Shown: positions 45,201-59,292, counted from the first letter of the stretch. The stretch: 64,000 bases of DNA from Liolophura sinensis (GCF_032854445.1 NC_088295.1:23981385-24045384), one strand, 5' to 3'. Numbers and translations are program-made. The notes: generated by a model from the sequence alone, not told the origin.

Positions 45201-48200
45201 TATGGTTCCAGTTTTGGTACCATAAAGATTCTCGTCCACCACAACATCCTGCTGCTTCAAGGAAGGATAAGTAAAGCTTATATTTGCACTACAGTTTTAT
45301 ACAGAATAATGGTGGTTTGCTTTGACTGTTGCTCCATTCTAGCTCAAATGAGAATGGTATACTTCAACGACTTGCACAAAAGTGGTATGGAGAAAAAGTT
45401 GGAGTTGGAAGTTGGATTTTTAATTGAACTTTAAATGAGACTGCATGTGTTACTTAAACGGCAATTTCACGTAGGCATGATCTGTAAACATAACATAATA
45501 TCTTTTTTGTACATGTTCTGTTAATAATAAACATTGCACGGTCAACAAGGTAACCACAGCATTTCTACTTAACGCTCCGTGCAGGCTCTTACCATGAGTT
45601 TGATCATGATCACTTTGGGGCCGATGTTTTTCTCAGCATGGAATGTTTGCATAAATCGCAGGTAAAACATGGTGAGAGTGATAGAGTAAAGCATCCTGGC
45701 CCAGACAAAGTCCTTCTCTGACAGAGTACACCGAAGGATGATAGAGACGATCAACAACAGGTACATCGACATATCATAGCGGTTCCAGAAACTCCGACCC
45801 CAGCTTATTACCTTGTACTTTACCACTTTCGGTGTGCGGACAAAAATCTGAGAAACAGAAGACAAGTATATTTTATCAAAAACACTGGCGCAGCAATTAA
45901 ATGATACGATGGCTTCCGAGAAAGGTCAATGTTTCAAAGTTTAAAAAGGACTAGCCCACAGATATATTGGGAATCTCTAGTGTTAAGTACAGAATTTTAC
46001 CATTAAGCTGAATTTTTGGAATGTGAATGCATACATCCACATCCTCATATGGCCTTGCCAAACATTCTAACGCATGTTGTTAGTCTCCTAGCGACTCCCA
46101 TAGAGGACTACAGCCTCACCCTGTGTTTGTGTATCTCTCAATGCGCATAGAAATGATTTCCGGATTTACTTCATATCAATTCATCGTATTGCGTTGAAAC
46201 TTGGTACATGGTACAGCTATTACGAATTACACGAGCTCGAGTTTCGGAATGTTTCGTTCATTTCCAACAAAATTATGACCGTTTTTCCCTGTTTTGAACT
46301 TGGACAGAATTTAAAAACTCTGAAGTTCAACTATAGTATGTTGTTTCAAACCATTCGCTATTCTGAATTGTTTCACCTGGACTATACAGTTACAGGTCAT
46401 CTTCGAGTTTTGAACCGAGTTGAGGACTTCAGTAGGTATGCATGTAGTTATTATTCTGAGGGCTCAAACCACTGTAGGGTACATGTGTTGCCAAAGCACT
46501 GCTGCTGAATGCTTGTTTTTACTGGTGTCTTTTATACACTAGTAGAATGCCCATTTTCTTCTGCTGACAATGCATATATCTTCGCTTGGGCTTTTTACGG
46601 CTGTTCTCTAACGTCCAGGCATTTTGATTGTTCAAGGCATATTTGTAGCCTTATTCATTGTGGTTCTAATTCACATGACTTGTCCTCACCTGTCTGAACT
46701 CCTCCATGATCATAGTGGCCACCCATCCCCAGGTTACCCACTCTGCCACAGACACCGAGCTGATGGTAACCATGGGATTCAAGTCGGTTAAGAGGAAGTA
46801 GGTGAACAGGCACAAGAATATGAGGTAAGCTATCTGTAACAGTTTGACCTCATTATAGTCTTTCGCAATATCAAGTTATATCTCATTTATGACAAATAGA
46901 ATGAAAGTCAAATGTTATTTACGTTGTCTCAGGAATTATGACTAGAACTTGTTGTTCCGCTTATATAACAGTTCTACTAAAATGCGAATTTTCCCACACA
47001 AAGATTCTAAGACAAGCTTGAATGTTGAAACAAATAAATAAGGAATATTTGTGTATATAATATATAATATAATATGTGCTTGTCGCATTCAAGAACATTG
47101 TTATGTCGCGTTCTTGGTATATACGTGTACAATGTATCTATTCGAAAATACTGTCATATATTCTATACGGATCGAGTGAATTTTATAACTCATTTTCCAC
47201 ATGTAGCCTATACAGGTTCGTGCAAAAATTTAACAGACACGTAATGACTGATATAAATCACTCACCATGTTACAGTAAAATTTGGTCACGGGCGCTGTGT
47301 AGAAATAAAACATGGCTCTACAGAAGTCTATGTTTAAGCCCGACCGTAGATCATCTCTGCAGCACATCACCTGAAAAAAATAGTTCTTTCCTCGGCGATT
47401 CCTTTGCTGTTCCGTCCTAGACTGAGTAAACTGAACCCCTGACCCGTTGTCAGGCATGACGCGGTTAAGTGCCGTAGGATTAGAATCGGTGTGCTCTTCA
47501 CTGTCGTTATCATGAACTGCTCTAGATGTCTCGTTGTCTGCAAACTTCACCAAAGGAACCAAAATTGGGCAAACTATTGTAAGTATGACCTGAAACATAT
47601 AGATGAAGTACCATAAACTTACACCGCAATTGTTTCTACACAAGTATGATTTGTAATTTTCAAGAAATTGTTTCTCAACAGAATGAAGTTCATCATAACT
47701 ACATAGTTCCCAGTTATTCTGAAAATCCTTCCTCCTTTACTTGGAAATGTCCACAACCAAAAACAAACCCTTTGATTCAAATGTCCAGCGGCCTAATTCA
47801 ATATCATCGTGAAATCATTATAGCTGAATTAGTACCTTCCAGAATGGTGTGTGTTGAGCTATGCAGCCGTTCCAGATCAGGTTGAGCTTTGTCTGGCAGC
47901 AGGCGTGGTCCATGAAGTCCATTAACCCTCCGTTTTGAGCTAGCGCAAATAGAGTCGTGTCTCCCCATGTCTTCAGCTCCCGTACTAACAGAGTATGTGC
48001 CATACGCTTGTTTTTGTTGTAACATTCAGACAGAACAGTGACGGCCACATCTCCATAATAACTGTATTGAATAAAAACATATATGTTTGTGAATTTTTTC
48101 AGCTCGTGCCTAAAGGGGGGAAATGTGTTAGCTGGAAGTTTGACAAAAGTAAGAAAACAAGAGAGAACTGTACAATTCAGTGTTCTTTCCGAAACTCCTA

Positions 48201-51200
48201 ATATTGTCGTAGGATGAAAGTTTATATTTGCATGAAAAGCTAAAATATACATGTACATGAGCACTTTACTTTGCGTGTTCGACAAGAGTTTCTGACAGCT
48301 CCGCCTCCTCTTCATCAGCAGCCACTACGGAGAGTGACTTCAACAACGTTGACGCCACTATAGCGCCACCTACATGAAGAAGAAAACAACTTATTTTATT
48401 TTCACATGAGGAAATAAAATTACCTAACAACAATATCATAAGTGCGGAATTTTTTTTATCTTAATTGTTATAAAGAAGGTTACACTAGCAAACTGATTGC
48501 TGAAATGTCAGTGCACAGTACCTATGTGGTCTTTGCCAGTCCTCCAGAAGAATTTGGCCATCTCTCTCCGGTTGAGCAGTAACGCCCAAAGGAATAACTC
48601 CCTCTCCGGATGTTCGAACTCTTGCCTACGAATTTGTCGCCTCCCTTTGTTCCAAGGATTACCGGCTATCGGAAGAGAGGAACATATACACTGTTGAACA
48701 AACTACATTTCTTTAGAAGACTTGTTTGGTTATATATATATTATTTTCTCCTTAAATAGTTAATACTTGCAGAAATGTTTAGTACTACACAGCGGAACTC
48801 TTACGTTTTGTTTTTTCTTCAAAGTATACGTCTTCTTGCCCCCAAGGTTGGCTCGACATAGCCTTAGACAGCAAGAACTGAGGACCTGTGAAAATGTAAA
48901 GGAAGTCATTAAAGGGTATCATATGGTTTTGAAACACATACATTTGTATCGGAACACAAAACGGATACATGTGACACACCAAAAATATCTCATATTTAGG
49001 GTTTTAGGGGGATCGACATATAGCTACCGTGATCTTCAGTTGACGGTGTTCAATATGTCAAGTTAAGTTTGTGTGCACAAGTTAAGTTACAAGAATGCAA
49101 TTTCTGGAAATATGAAAAACAACAGAATAGCTGATAAACGTTTTTCCCTCCCACATGTATCTGACGGCAGACACAAAGTTTGTATGTTGATATTGTCCAC
49201 ACTGTCCGCAAATGATACCTTTGTAAAGATCTGTAAACTGTTCTCCTAATAGGTCTTGTAGTAGGCGACCAATCTTTTTCAACAAATCCTCTGGAGTTTC
49301 CCCCTTTTCGCTGGACCCACAGCAGATCATGGGATTTTGCTTCATGTAACAAGAAAAAAAAACTTATCTTAACATATATTTTTTAAAATTGCAAACAGTC
49401 ATGTTACCTCTGGCGAGAGTTTTGGCTAGGCTTTTCCCCACCAGGTGTGAATAATTGGTTTGTATATAGAACTTTATAAGCTTGGACTACTTACAACAAG
49501 CGCAGAGAACTTGTCATGAATAATTTAAATGACAGGATTTAAAAAGTTCATGCTTCACGAGTAGTTAGCTAAGGTGTACATGTATGTTTGTGAGCAGATT
49601 AATCACCTGATATACGGATACAAGGCTCTTCAGCAACTCAGCACAATTGTCTGGTGGCTCATTGATTACCTGCAAACAACACAGGCTTACATGGTAAATG
49701 TTACTAGACTATAAGAAGTCTTTCCCCTTGCAACAAAATTCGGTATAATTCAGTTCTAAAAAACAATACACCACTATCTACAATAATCACAGACATGATT
49801 TTCCTGAAAGTCTGCTGACACAACTTTTAGAAATTGATTATGACTTAACGCCAATTCGGCAGTATTACTGCCATATCATGTTGACTTTCACAAATTAAAC
49901 TGTAATGTGATAATTCATAGTATACCAAAATAGAAGACATCGTTGCTGTCAGATAATTATAACAGTAGGTTTTAAGAATCTGGAGCATTTTTTTTTAGAA
50001 TATATACCTTTGAGTTTATATGCAAAGGTTATATTCTTTCATTTGATATATTTCCAGAGCTGATATTAAGTTTTACTGTCTTACACTTGCATACAGGTTC
50101 CAGAGCGTCGATACTGTGAGACGTTTGAGGTCCACTCCACTATCAATAAAGAGCTGGATAAACTCCACACGGTCCTGGACAAGTGCCGTAAACATGGCGT
50201 CGTACAAATTTACGCTCTGTAAAACGAATGAAAAAAATGAGGAACTGGGAATATTACAACCGAATGAATGCTAAATCTTCTGAAACAGCAATTTCTTTTT
50301 ATCCCACATGACCTCTTCTAAACATTGGGGTTTTAGAACGGTTGCCTTGGAAAGTTCTCACCTTTTTCTCGCTATAAATTATGGAATGTATTTGCTTCTG
50401 ATTAGAAACATTTCTTCATGTCAAAACAGTTTTCAGTCCAGGCATATGCATATATTTGTTGTCTTTTTTCTCATTTTACCTGCCAGTGTTTTCTGTTTTC
50501 ATAAGTAAATATTTGTTCTCTGGCGACGTCACATCTGTTCCAGGCCAGTGATAATGCTAGTTGGGTTTCTGGACGGGTCTTGTTTGCTAAAACAGGAAGT
50601 GACGAAATTTTAGTTTGCACAGAATATTCAAATGTGGAATTACAATGTGGCTTTGTATAAATACAGTTTCCGATACCAAATGCAAGTCGGTGAGGTGGAG
50701 GTGGGGGAGTGGGGTTAGATCGTGGTTGATATAGGCCTACTTGTTTTTCATGCAATGGTTCAATTACAACGTGGGACAAAGATCATCGAGATTTGATGAA
50801 TCTGGGATCTTTGCCGACAGCACCTTGATTGGTGTCTATGTGGCCGTTTAGGTGATATTGATTGAAATTTGCTGGAGAAACTGCCTGCCATCAAAGTGCC
50901 AGAGCCCTTCATGTAAGTCACATGTATGAAAGTGCGTCTGTTACTTACTAAAACCTAAGGGTTTACTATGGGCAATCCAGTTTTCTCCACCTACTAAGAG
51001 GTTATTTTGAGGCCATTTCACTCCACAGTTCAGTCTTCACACATTCTGTAAATTTTCTTTCATACCTTTTTTGTCTTTATGTAAGTGACATGTTATATTT
51101 ACATATGCGCACGGAATATATAAATGTATATATATTATATATATATATATATGTATATATATATAATGACCTCCTATCAACCGAGCTCAAGTACTTAATG

Positions 51201-54200
51201 TTATAGTTTAATATATCTTCGCCTTAATATCCACAGTACCTTTGAGCAAAGCGTAGAGAATACACTTGTCGACGTTCGTGACTGCTGCGTCATCTAGCTC
51301 AAAGACGTTAACCTGGAGGTCCAAAACAGAGATCATCTAATGCATGTTCACATATAGGCCTAAAAATGGAAAGGGATTTGTGTGTGCCATATATAATTAA
51401 GCGTGTCGAGATTTGTCAATACTTTATGACTAGGAAACATTTACTGTCACATGAACCTTGAATATACTACATTTATCATTGAATATAAAGTACTATATCC
51501 TGAATTGTGCTGTTTCAGATCAAATTGATGTGTCTTTAACTGATTAAAAATTTACATTCCGTACATCAGGCTGATTTTTACTGAAACAGAAAAAATACAA
51601 TACTCGGCTAAGGAAAACTGAACTCGACATCATATTTAATTACAGTCAAAATACCAATAACAAATAGTAGGCTTTTATGTGTTTAATTAAGATAAAAGAA
51701 TAACCATGATATTGCAAGACATCAGAGATCAAATATTAATAAATGTGACTCTCTACCATTGGTCTGTAGCGTAGTATTTCCATCAAAACCTTCATACATT
51801 CTTTGGCATCTCTGTAGACAGCCATACCGTCATCAGGCCAGTGGAACTCCGATTGAATGCGACGCATACAAGTCGCAAGGAAACCTGCGGGAAAGGCGCT
51901 GGTGTCTTCACTGTTAAACACAAAGCAGCTTCTTTTAGCACTTCAGCAACAATCATTCGTGGCCTACAAAAATCGTGTGATACTCTATTACACTGATAGA
52001 AATTAACTTTTTGAGATATATAGTTACCCTGAGGTCAAGTGATTTTTAAAAAAATGATTGAATGGAGGCTGTTGGTGCTCATTGCCTGTGAATGGATAAA
52101 CAGTGAAATAAATCAGTGAGTTGTTTAAAATTTGGTTGCTAGACCATAACGGCAACAGTCATGAACATTTTGCTTTCCAATATAAATTTATGTGTTTTCA
52201 CTTGCCAAGGGCAAGGGCATTATAACATGACTTTATAAATTACACGTAGGGCAACACTGATCGCAAAAATATGAGTTAAATTTTAAATAATTTCTTACTT
52301 CATGGGATTTCTGGACAGTTTATAGGCTCCCGCGAGAATATCGGCGGCTTTTCCGGTGCCTTGTATGACGACGACAGGGGTACGACGCCGGATAGACTCG
52401 AGGACGGCCTTCAGGGTATCTTGCTCGCCTCCGACCACCAGTAACACTGCCGGCACGTTCACACCTAGCAGATGAATATACGATTACGATTGTAGTTAAC
52501 TTCACTGTATACAAATTTGATGTCTAGATTGTGCCAACCGTTGAACTAATTTACCCCCCGTGGAAGTGTGGATATAAAGAAGTCTGATAAATCATCAGTG
52601 AATGTTAGTGAGACAATTTTACAGAGGACTTTTGGTCAGATGTAAATACTGAGTGTCTTGTGATGTCTCAATGCGCAACCGCAGGGCAACATGTGAGGGG
52701 TTTAGTAAATAAAAATATTGTAGAGATTACCTCCTTTTAACCTATATCCCCATGCACATATAAGAACTGTCCCATCCTAAATGTATATAATGCTACAGTT
52801 TTTTAATTACTTGCTTCATTTGATCAAGCCATTAGATGGTTTCATACTGGATAAGAAGAATTCACTTTTTACCACTAAAGAAAGGAAATCTGAGTGTTGA
52901 AGTGATGTACATATAAATCATTGTTGTGGTATTGCCTATATATAGTTGACCATTTACACCAGTAATCTAGGTTATTTACATGATAAATAATATCTTACTG
53001 TGTTCCGCAGCGATTCCCGTCTCCACACGACCACTAACGTAGCCTTCCAGGCATGCGCGAAACTCCCCTTCTCTGCCCTGGTGTTTCTCTGTCCCGTCAT
53101 CGACTAGCAGAAAGTGGGTGTGATTATGATCCAGAGGGGCGGTTCTTTTTGAGTCCGTCAGAGCGTCGATCGAGTAGTTGGCCGGAAACAGGCCTTTGTC
53201 CTGAAGAAATAATATAATATTCAATGCTGGCGTTATTTTGATTACCCCTTTTCATGATGAGATGATGTAAGTGGCATCGCGTTGGAGCATAGTTTGGACT
53301 TGAAAGTGTTAAAATGACGGTGAAAGAAACCTTAAAAACTTGAAGCGAAAACACATGCATATCTTACAGAAAATATAATCTAGACTTTACCTTCAGCATT
53401 ACTATTGTTCATTTATTTGACGTCAAAGATTTAATGACTACACATTCTATACTTACGCCTTGCTATTACCAATTTTTAAAGCAATCTGGACAGGTGCAAA
53501 CATATCTCATACAACATACCCCATCTCCTTCTAGTGCTTGTTTGTTAGCTACAGATCCCCAGGCGGTGATTCCCAAAGCTACAATGTCCTCCTGCTCGGA
53601 GGAGGTGGCCGTCATCCGATACTCATGAACTGCCTGACCAACTAGCTGTATCACTCCTGTGTGAGTTCCTCCAGTCAGCAACCAGGCACCTGATATTGTG
53701 ATGAAAAAACATCTGTCAAAGCTCAAGAATAAAACGGCTTCGGCTGCAGTCATTTTCCTTATCTGGGAGTAACAAGGCATTACTGGATATTACCCCTTGT
53801 CTCCTGCTTCTATAGTGCATATACTTTCGATAAAAACCAGGCTGTAACTGTCGTGTGTATATACATCTTGTATTCTAATGCTTTCAATCAACCGGCAGTG
53901 ATCGTTATATTGATATTCATAACCACATTGAGTACGTTATGAGGATATACTGTGACAAAATTGACTCTATAAATCCTGCAGCCAGCAAACGTGTATACCT
54001 GTACTAGCTACAGCGTTGACCAGTCCTTGTTTAAATACTGTTTTTAGACGAGGTTTTAGGTTAAGGTTTCCAGAGCAGCCAGTCACAGAGATGATCAGAG
54101 TAGGGTAAGGTAGACACCAACACTCTGTCAGCACAGTCCACACCTTGTCAAGATCGGTACCCGAATCCAACCTCAAATACTGCAACATCATGATGGCAAA

Positions 54201-56085
54201 ATATGTCAGCATTTCAAAACTAGTACTTAAAGCCCTTTAATTCCTTTCGGTCGAAGAACTTTTTCTCAAGTAAATAACTGTAATTAGAGCTACTGTCATC
54301 AAAATGAACAAACAATGAGTGTATATAATATTTATGTTAGAAATATGCATACATCTTGCGTTTACAAGTGAAGTGACTGGCTATTATACGTCACAGTAAA
54401 TGGCCGAAACTCACCGGAGAATTGTTGGTCTCGTTTCCAAATCCCTGGAAGCAGATCTCCCCAAAGGAATCACAAGGTGTCCTCTCCGTGTGACTTCGGG
54501 GATCCCAGCGTTCATTGTCGTTGTCCTCGTGGAACACCCGCCCTCGGATTCTATGCCACTCAAAAGTCCGCCCACACTTACAGCTCGCTCTGTAAATTGA
54601 TTTTGATTTGATTTTATTTGATTGTTGATTGCAAAACCATACTGTATGTTTGACTTATACGATGGCAGTCAGTTTTATGGGTGGGGGAAACCAGAGTGCC
54701 TGGATAAACCACCGGCCTTTGGCAAGTTACTGACAGCTTCCCCACATGTGACGTACAGATATGCACAACATATTAGTGGAAGTTCAGTAATCTTTAACGA
54801 ACGCTGTGAACTGACAAACAGAACTTTGTAATACAGGCGCAATGCACTGGGCATAATTCGTTGCATTGTACGACTCTGACACTGGGCATAATGCATACTA
54901 TATACATACGACCACTGCCAATGGGAAATGATATACGTCTAAGCAATATAAGACAAGCAGAGTAAACAAATTAATTTAGTTTGTACCTATTATTTATATC
55001 ATGAGAACCCTTATTTTTTATGTTCTATAAGTTAGGATAATATTTATCGATTGTTTTTTTCTGTTTTGTTTTTTTATCTAAAATACAAAGCCTACTAACA
55101 TTCCTACTGCTGAACATTTTCTGTCTGAAGTAAAAACACTTTCTACAGTGATGGTCGAGTATATTTTTAAGTAATGTTGCCATACTTACGATTTTGACAA
55201 AGGATTCTTGATATAATAACTACATTCTGACTGGTAGATGTTTGTTGTGACGTAGTCCGCTAAAACTTCCTGAAAAATAAACTTTAGGGATATAGCTTTA
55301 TTGTACATTATATTCTCACAAATATATAACTATTCAGCCTAGTAGTCTTCACTTGAATATGTATGGAAGTATGCAGTAAAAATGGGTTTGTGTTTTTACT
55401 TTCTGCAGCAATTTCTATAACATTAATCTGAAAACAAGAGTGCGTTTAAGCATATTTCACGTACCTTTCCCCATGATGATTTCAGGAATGATGGACGCTT
55501 TTGGCGACCCACTGCAGACTTTTTTGGTCCTGTAATTAAAAATGGCGTAATTTGCAGTCTAAAATATGGGTAAAAGTTCTCTACAAAAAGCATTCATACG
55601 CCACTCTTTGTTTCACGTTAAATGTAATTTTAATCGTGCATTTTTTAGGGAACAACACGCATCGACTTGCAAAATTTTCTTCAGTCATGGTTACAGAGAG
55701 TTTACTGCCCATTGCCATGGGACATTTCACAGTTATAGAACTTACCATCGTAGGTGTCTAAACCTTGATCAATGATAGGGGTCGTCTGAAAATCTCTTAG
55801 GTCAAACTCTGTGGCAGTAACTCGGGTCCGTGACACGGATGATTCTCCCTTGTTCACAACTGGTGATTTCGGGGATTTGTCATCGTTATACGCCATCACG
55901 ATGGTGTCAGACACTGGACGTGCCTTAGGTAGCATTTGACCTGGTTCTTTGGGGACGGGCTTCTCTCTTTTCTTCCGTTTTGGGGACTGATTTTCAGCCT
56001 CATTGTCCATCGGAACGGGTTCGCCTGGGCCACTTAACCCAAACACCCATTTACTGACGTGTTCTTCTACTTCACGGTCCGTCAT
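42223..56085 (-). CDS. TRPM (melastatin) cation channel, complete, 27 coding exons
   Basis: The 27 coding exons, all GT-AG, join with matching phase to 1388 residues: 56085-55746, 55529-55465, 55269-55190, 54589-54415, 54179-53999, 53689-53520, 53200-52999, 52464-52299, 51910-51757, 51312-51240, 50586-50480, 50216-50085, 49669-49607, 49339-49219, 48885-48805, 48665-48522, 48369-48270, 48061-47836, 47589-47266, 46833-46690, 45847-45593, 45059-44885, 44495-44345, 44074-43896, 43259-43127, 42540-42433, 42340-42223. A TRPM homology region spans about 162-860 (CKCGRTFEW, GAWLLTGGTHTGV, VVIQGTGKAADIL, QLALSLAWNRCDVAR). Six transmembrane helices and a pore follow (about 960-1210), then the TRP helix (YTFGRVQKNSEKVWSYYRF) and a coiled-coil tail (about 1315-1380). 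No NUDT9-H or kinase domain follows. S2 MEEFRQ and S3 FWNRYD keep the Glu, Gln, Asn and Asp that bind Ca2+ in TRPM2/4/8. The pore reads YWQTYGIYNLD, without the usual Gln/Glu after Gly. The start is the ATG of MTDREVEEH; a 5' UTR acceptor lies near 56121. Confidence 0.95.
44124..44268 (-). mobile_element. SINE 3' half in a TRPM intron
   Basis: TTATTTATTTATTTTATTGGTGTTTTACACCGTACTCA, then GACGGCGGCCAGCATTATGG to AACCGCAGGTTGCTTC. A short deletion removes the AGAATATTTCACT part. It lies between the S6 exon (44345) and the TRP-helix exon (44074), about 50 bases from the latter's acceptor. Confidence 0.85.
51124..51168. repeat. AT-rich microsatellite
   Basis: A run of TATA/ATAT repeats interrupted by GTATA, in a TRPM intron. 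Likely length-variable. Confidence 0.8.
54592..54750 (-). mobile_element. Old SINE copy abutting a TRPM splice acceptor
   Basis: Starting from TTTGATTTTATTTGATTG (SINE tail in reverse), the match continues through GACTTATACGATGGCAGTCAG and GGGGGAAACCAGAG. The tail ends 15-25 bases upstream of the TRPM exon that begins at 54589, so the last part of this intron is SINE-derived. Confidence 0.65.
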
Positions 56086-57849
56086 TGTGACACTTGTGAC
56101 TTGATGTGAAGATCTCACAGCCCTATAAATAACGTTTTACCCGTAAGACTTCAATGTGTACACAGTTTTCAATATAAATTGTTTATACATGCATACGTAT
56201 ATGCGTATATACACGTATATGTACCTACTGACAAGTCTCTTTGCATCACATTTCCTGATGCTATTTATTCAAGATAATACAAGTCAGAGCTGGAGTATAC
56301 ATGTAGAGGGTCGTGATTTTCTCTGATCTTATAGGGTTTTCTTCAGGTGAGCAGAGAACACCTTTCACATCAGTGTGTACATACATGCATGTATAACCGA
56401 AGAGAAACCTCTTGTCTAATTTGCGAACGTTGTTATCTTAAAACTAAAGTGTTACCTCCAACACTGTCAAGATCAGGAGGATCAAACTTTTGAGAACTCT
56501 AACTTATAAGAGTTACATATATCTGACCAGTTTTTAGAAGTGTTAATGCCCCAACACACTTCAAAGGTGTTCACATTCCAACTCCATGTAAAGTGTCAAA
56601 TATTTTTAACTATGTCTCAAGTGTTGGTTTAGGATGTTGATTAAGGAACTTTTAGTGCAGTTTGGAATATGCACACTTTGGCGAGTGTTAAAACATTAAC
56701 ACTTTATAAGAGCACAGTCGCTCCTCGTGATCGTTCCACTGTTAAATGTAACATTTTAGGTTTAGGAATGTTCTTTTGACGCCAGTTCAAGAAATTTAAG
56801 AATTTTGGAATAAAGAGATTTATCGCCGCAGTGCAATATTTCAGCAATATCATAGAGATAGAACTCTCACATTACCATTCACCTGCAGATGAACAGTGAT
56901 ACGGTGATCAACAATTCACAACTCGCATTTTCATATGCTCCCATGCCAATGTATACGCAGTATATCTGGATAGATATTTCAGAAGCGTTTTCATATAGCC
57001 ATTGTTTTGACTAAAACTTATTTACTCTGAAAATACAAAGAAAGTGTGGAACAAATTGGTATTCTTACCTTCTGATCTTCAAATGGATTACATTAAGTTA
57101 GTTACTCATGCGTCCAGATGTATTCCAATATATATATATCTGTGTGTATATATAGACCTGACCTTTCGATTGAAAAGTGTCTGTATAGTCTTCCAATGGA
57201 AGGCGCGTCAAAGTGCATGGTACCACTTGGCAAAAGTATACATGACTACACATGGGTATTAATCCGGCCCTACATAACGACATTTCGTAAACACTGGGAT
57301 CCAAGTAACCGTGACCCGGCACGGTGTGTGTTACACCATAAATAATAATCCCATGACCGCGTGGCAATCAGAGTGGTAAGTGGTAACACACTGTAACAAA
57401 TATAGGCGATTTGTAAGCCACACATGAAGTGGCATTGTTAAGGCCACGACACTATCTTGCTACCATAATCCTAATATTCCCCTATTAATGACCACCTTTC
57501 ATATGACTTAAATCCGAGATTTACCGTGACCAAGTGTTGCCTACTCATGTGCATAGTTGCTGCATGCAGCCATTCGCAGGCAGGCATTTCTCAGCGTCCG
57601 TGAAACACGTTCAGACAAAACTTGTATAAAATTGGATATAATCAGTTGTATAGTCAGTGTATATATGCTTACACACTCGTAAATACGTTTAGGCCTACTT
57701 CTTCAAGAGTGTGCCTCATATATTTAGATGCGATCAAATGATAAACCTTTATGTTATTTCCAAATATGACAGACATAGGCCTATATTCATCAACAGGCAT
57801 TACCATGTATGTAATCTTGTAAAAATGTAAAGAGAAAAAAATGTCCAAA

Positions 57850-57873
57850 AAAAAAAATAATAATAATAATAAC
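57850..57873. repeat. A-run plus AAT microsatellite
   Basis: An A run followed by five AAT units. A simple sequence repeat. Confidence 0.85.
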
Positions 57874-58328
57874 AATGAAAGCACTATTGGGTCTAAATGT
57901 CGACGCCTGAACAAATGACTTGTATCCGCTAACTGTTGGTACTGAATGAACGTGTATGGTGTGTAATTGTGTAAATAGGTCATCTGGGCCATAGATCGGT
58001 AAATGGTAATTCTAAATACGCGTCGTTAAGCAGGCTATACAGATGGGGAAAAAAACACATAAAATAAAGAGACGGATGACTACGTCATGAAGATACATAT
58101 TTATAGGCTGATACATATTTAGGTCTTATATAAATTGTTGTGAACATACAAGACATAGGCTACAGAGCAGGGAGTAAAACCAAAATAACAGCGACAGGGT
58201 AAGGGCTGGCAAATGGTTACATGTAACCGGTCTTGTTTCAAGTAACATCAGTTAGGGTTTCATTCTAACTGTTCACGTAAATGTTCACATAGTGGCAAAT
58301 TATGCTACGGTCTCCCTAACACCATAAC

Positions 58329-58405
58329 CTATTTATTTGATTCTTGTTTTACGCTGTAAGGGCCTACTCAAGAATGTTTCACTGATACGTCTGCGGTGGG
58401 AAGAA
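58329..58405 (-). mobile_element. Old SINE tail fragment
   Basis: TATTTATTTGATTCTTGTTTTACGCTGTAAG, then CTACTCAAGAATGTTTCACTGATACG. Only the 3' end remains. Confidence 0.7.
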
Positions 58406-58574
58406 GGACTTGTTGCTGCCTCGCCTAGCGCACCGAGAGGTTAGAGCTAGGAAACGGCTATGACTAGTTGACCCGGTATATGATTGGGTGGGGTGTCATG
58501 CAGACCCGTTGTCTTCGGCAGTATATTTCAGTGGCGGTGTGGACTCGACACACGCACATCATAACTGTAGGCCG

Positions 58575-58637
58575 GCGACATCTAATGCAATGCAATTAAT
58601 ATCACTGCACATTTTTTTACCTAATTCTGCTTAAGCC
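58575..58637 (+). repeat. Dispersed repeat pair, copy 2
   Basis: Partner of 16443-16511, with the same order of ATCTAAT, CAATTAATATCACTGCACATTTTTTTACC and TAATTCTGCTTAA. The class is unknown. Confidence 0.55.
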
Positions 58638-59292
58638 GTGATTCAAGTGGGCAAGTGAGTTGCTACTATATTTGAACACTTTCATGACCAGATAATATAA
58701 AACCGTAAGTGATAAGTTGACAAGAAAGTTGTTAACTTAGAATACAAATTCCACTAGTTACGAGTGGCCGATTTACCAATTATCCGTGTTTTTCGTTTAT
58801 TATACTTCTGAGTGGTTTATAGGTTAGGTCCGAATTTTCACTATCTCCGTGCTTATAACGACAATCAGAAAGTGGTCCGATAGCTCAAAACTTTTCTGAC
58901 AGCTGGGACTTTTCCTGTTGGACCGATAATTTTAGTAAATAACTGTTAAATCAGGTAAAATTATGACAATGGGATGTGCGTATTTATGTCTGGCAGACAG
59001 GTAATAACGTTAAGGCTACTTGAGCCAGGGATAGTCGTAGTTGACGCAATGAACAGATGCAGAGGGAAAAGATTCTGCATGTCAGTGAATTGTGAAGGGC
59101 AAACCAGTAGTGGTACAGGTCGTCAAAATTTAATCCAGACCTCCACTTAAATAATCTTACTGGGAAGTGTTATAGAATGACGTAGTTTGATCAGTTTTGT
59201 GTTACTTTATACATTCCAACATTGCTGTCCAAGAAGTAGTCAAATCAGGTCACAACACTTGCTGGATAAACGCCGGCTATGTACCCGAGTAC

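Noticed and set aside
46194-46697. Two open frames on the plus strand inside a TRPM intron
   Set aside because: Antisense to the TRPM intron, with no domain and no splice sites that extend them.
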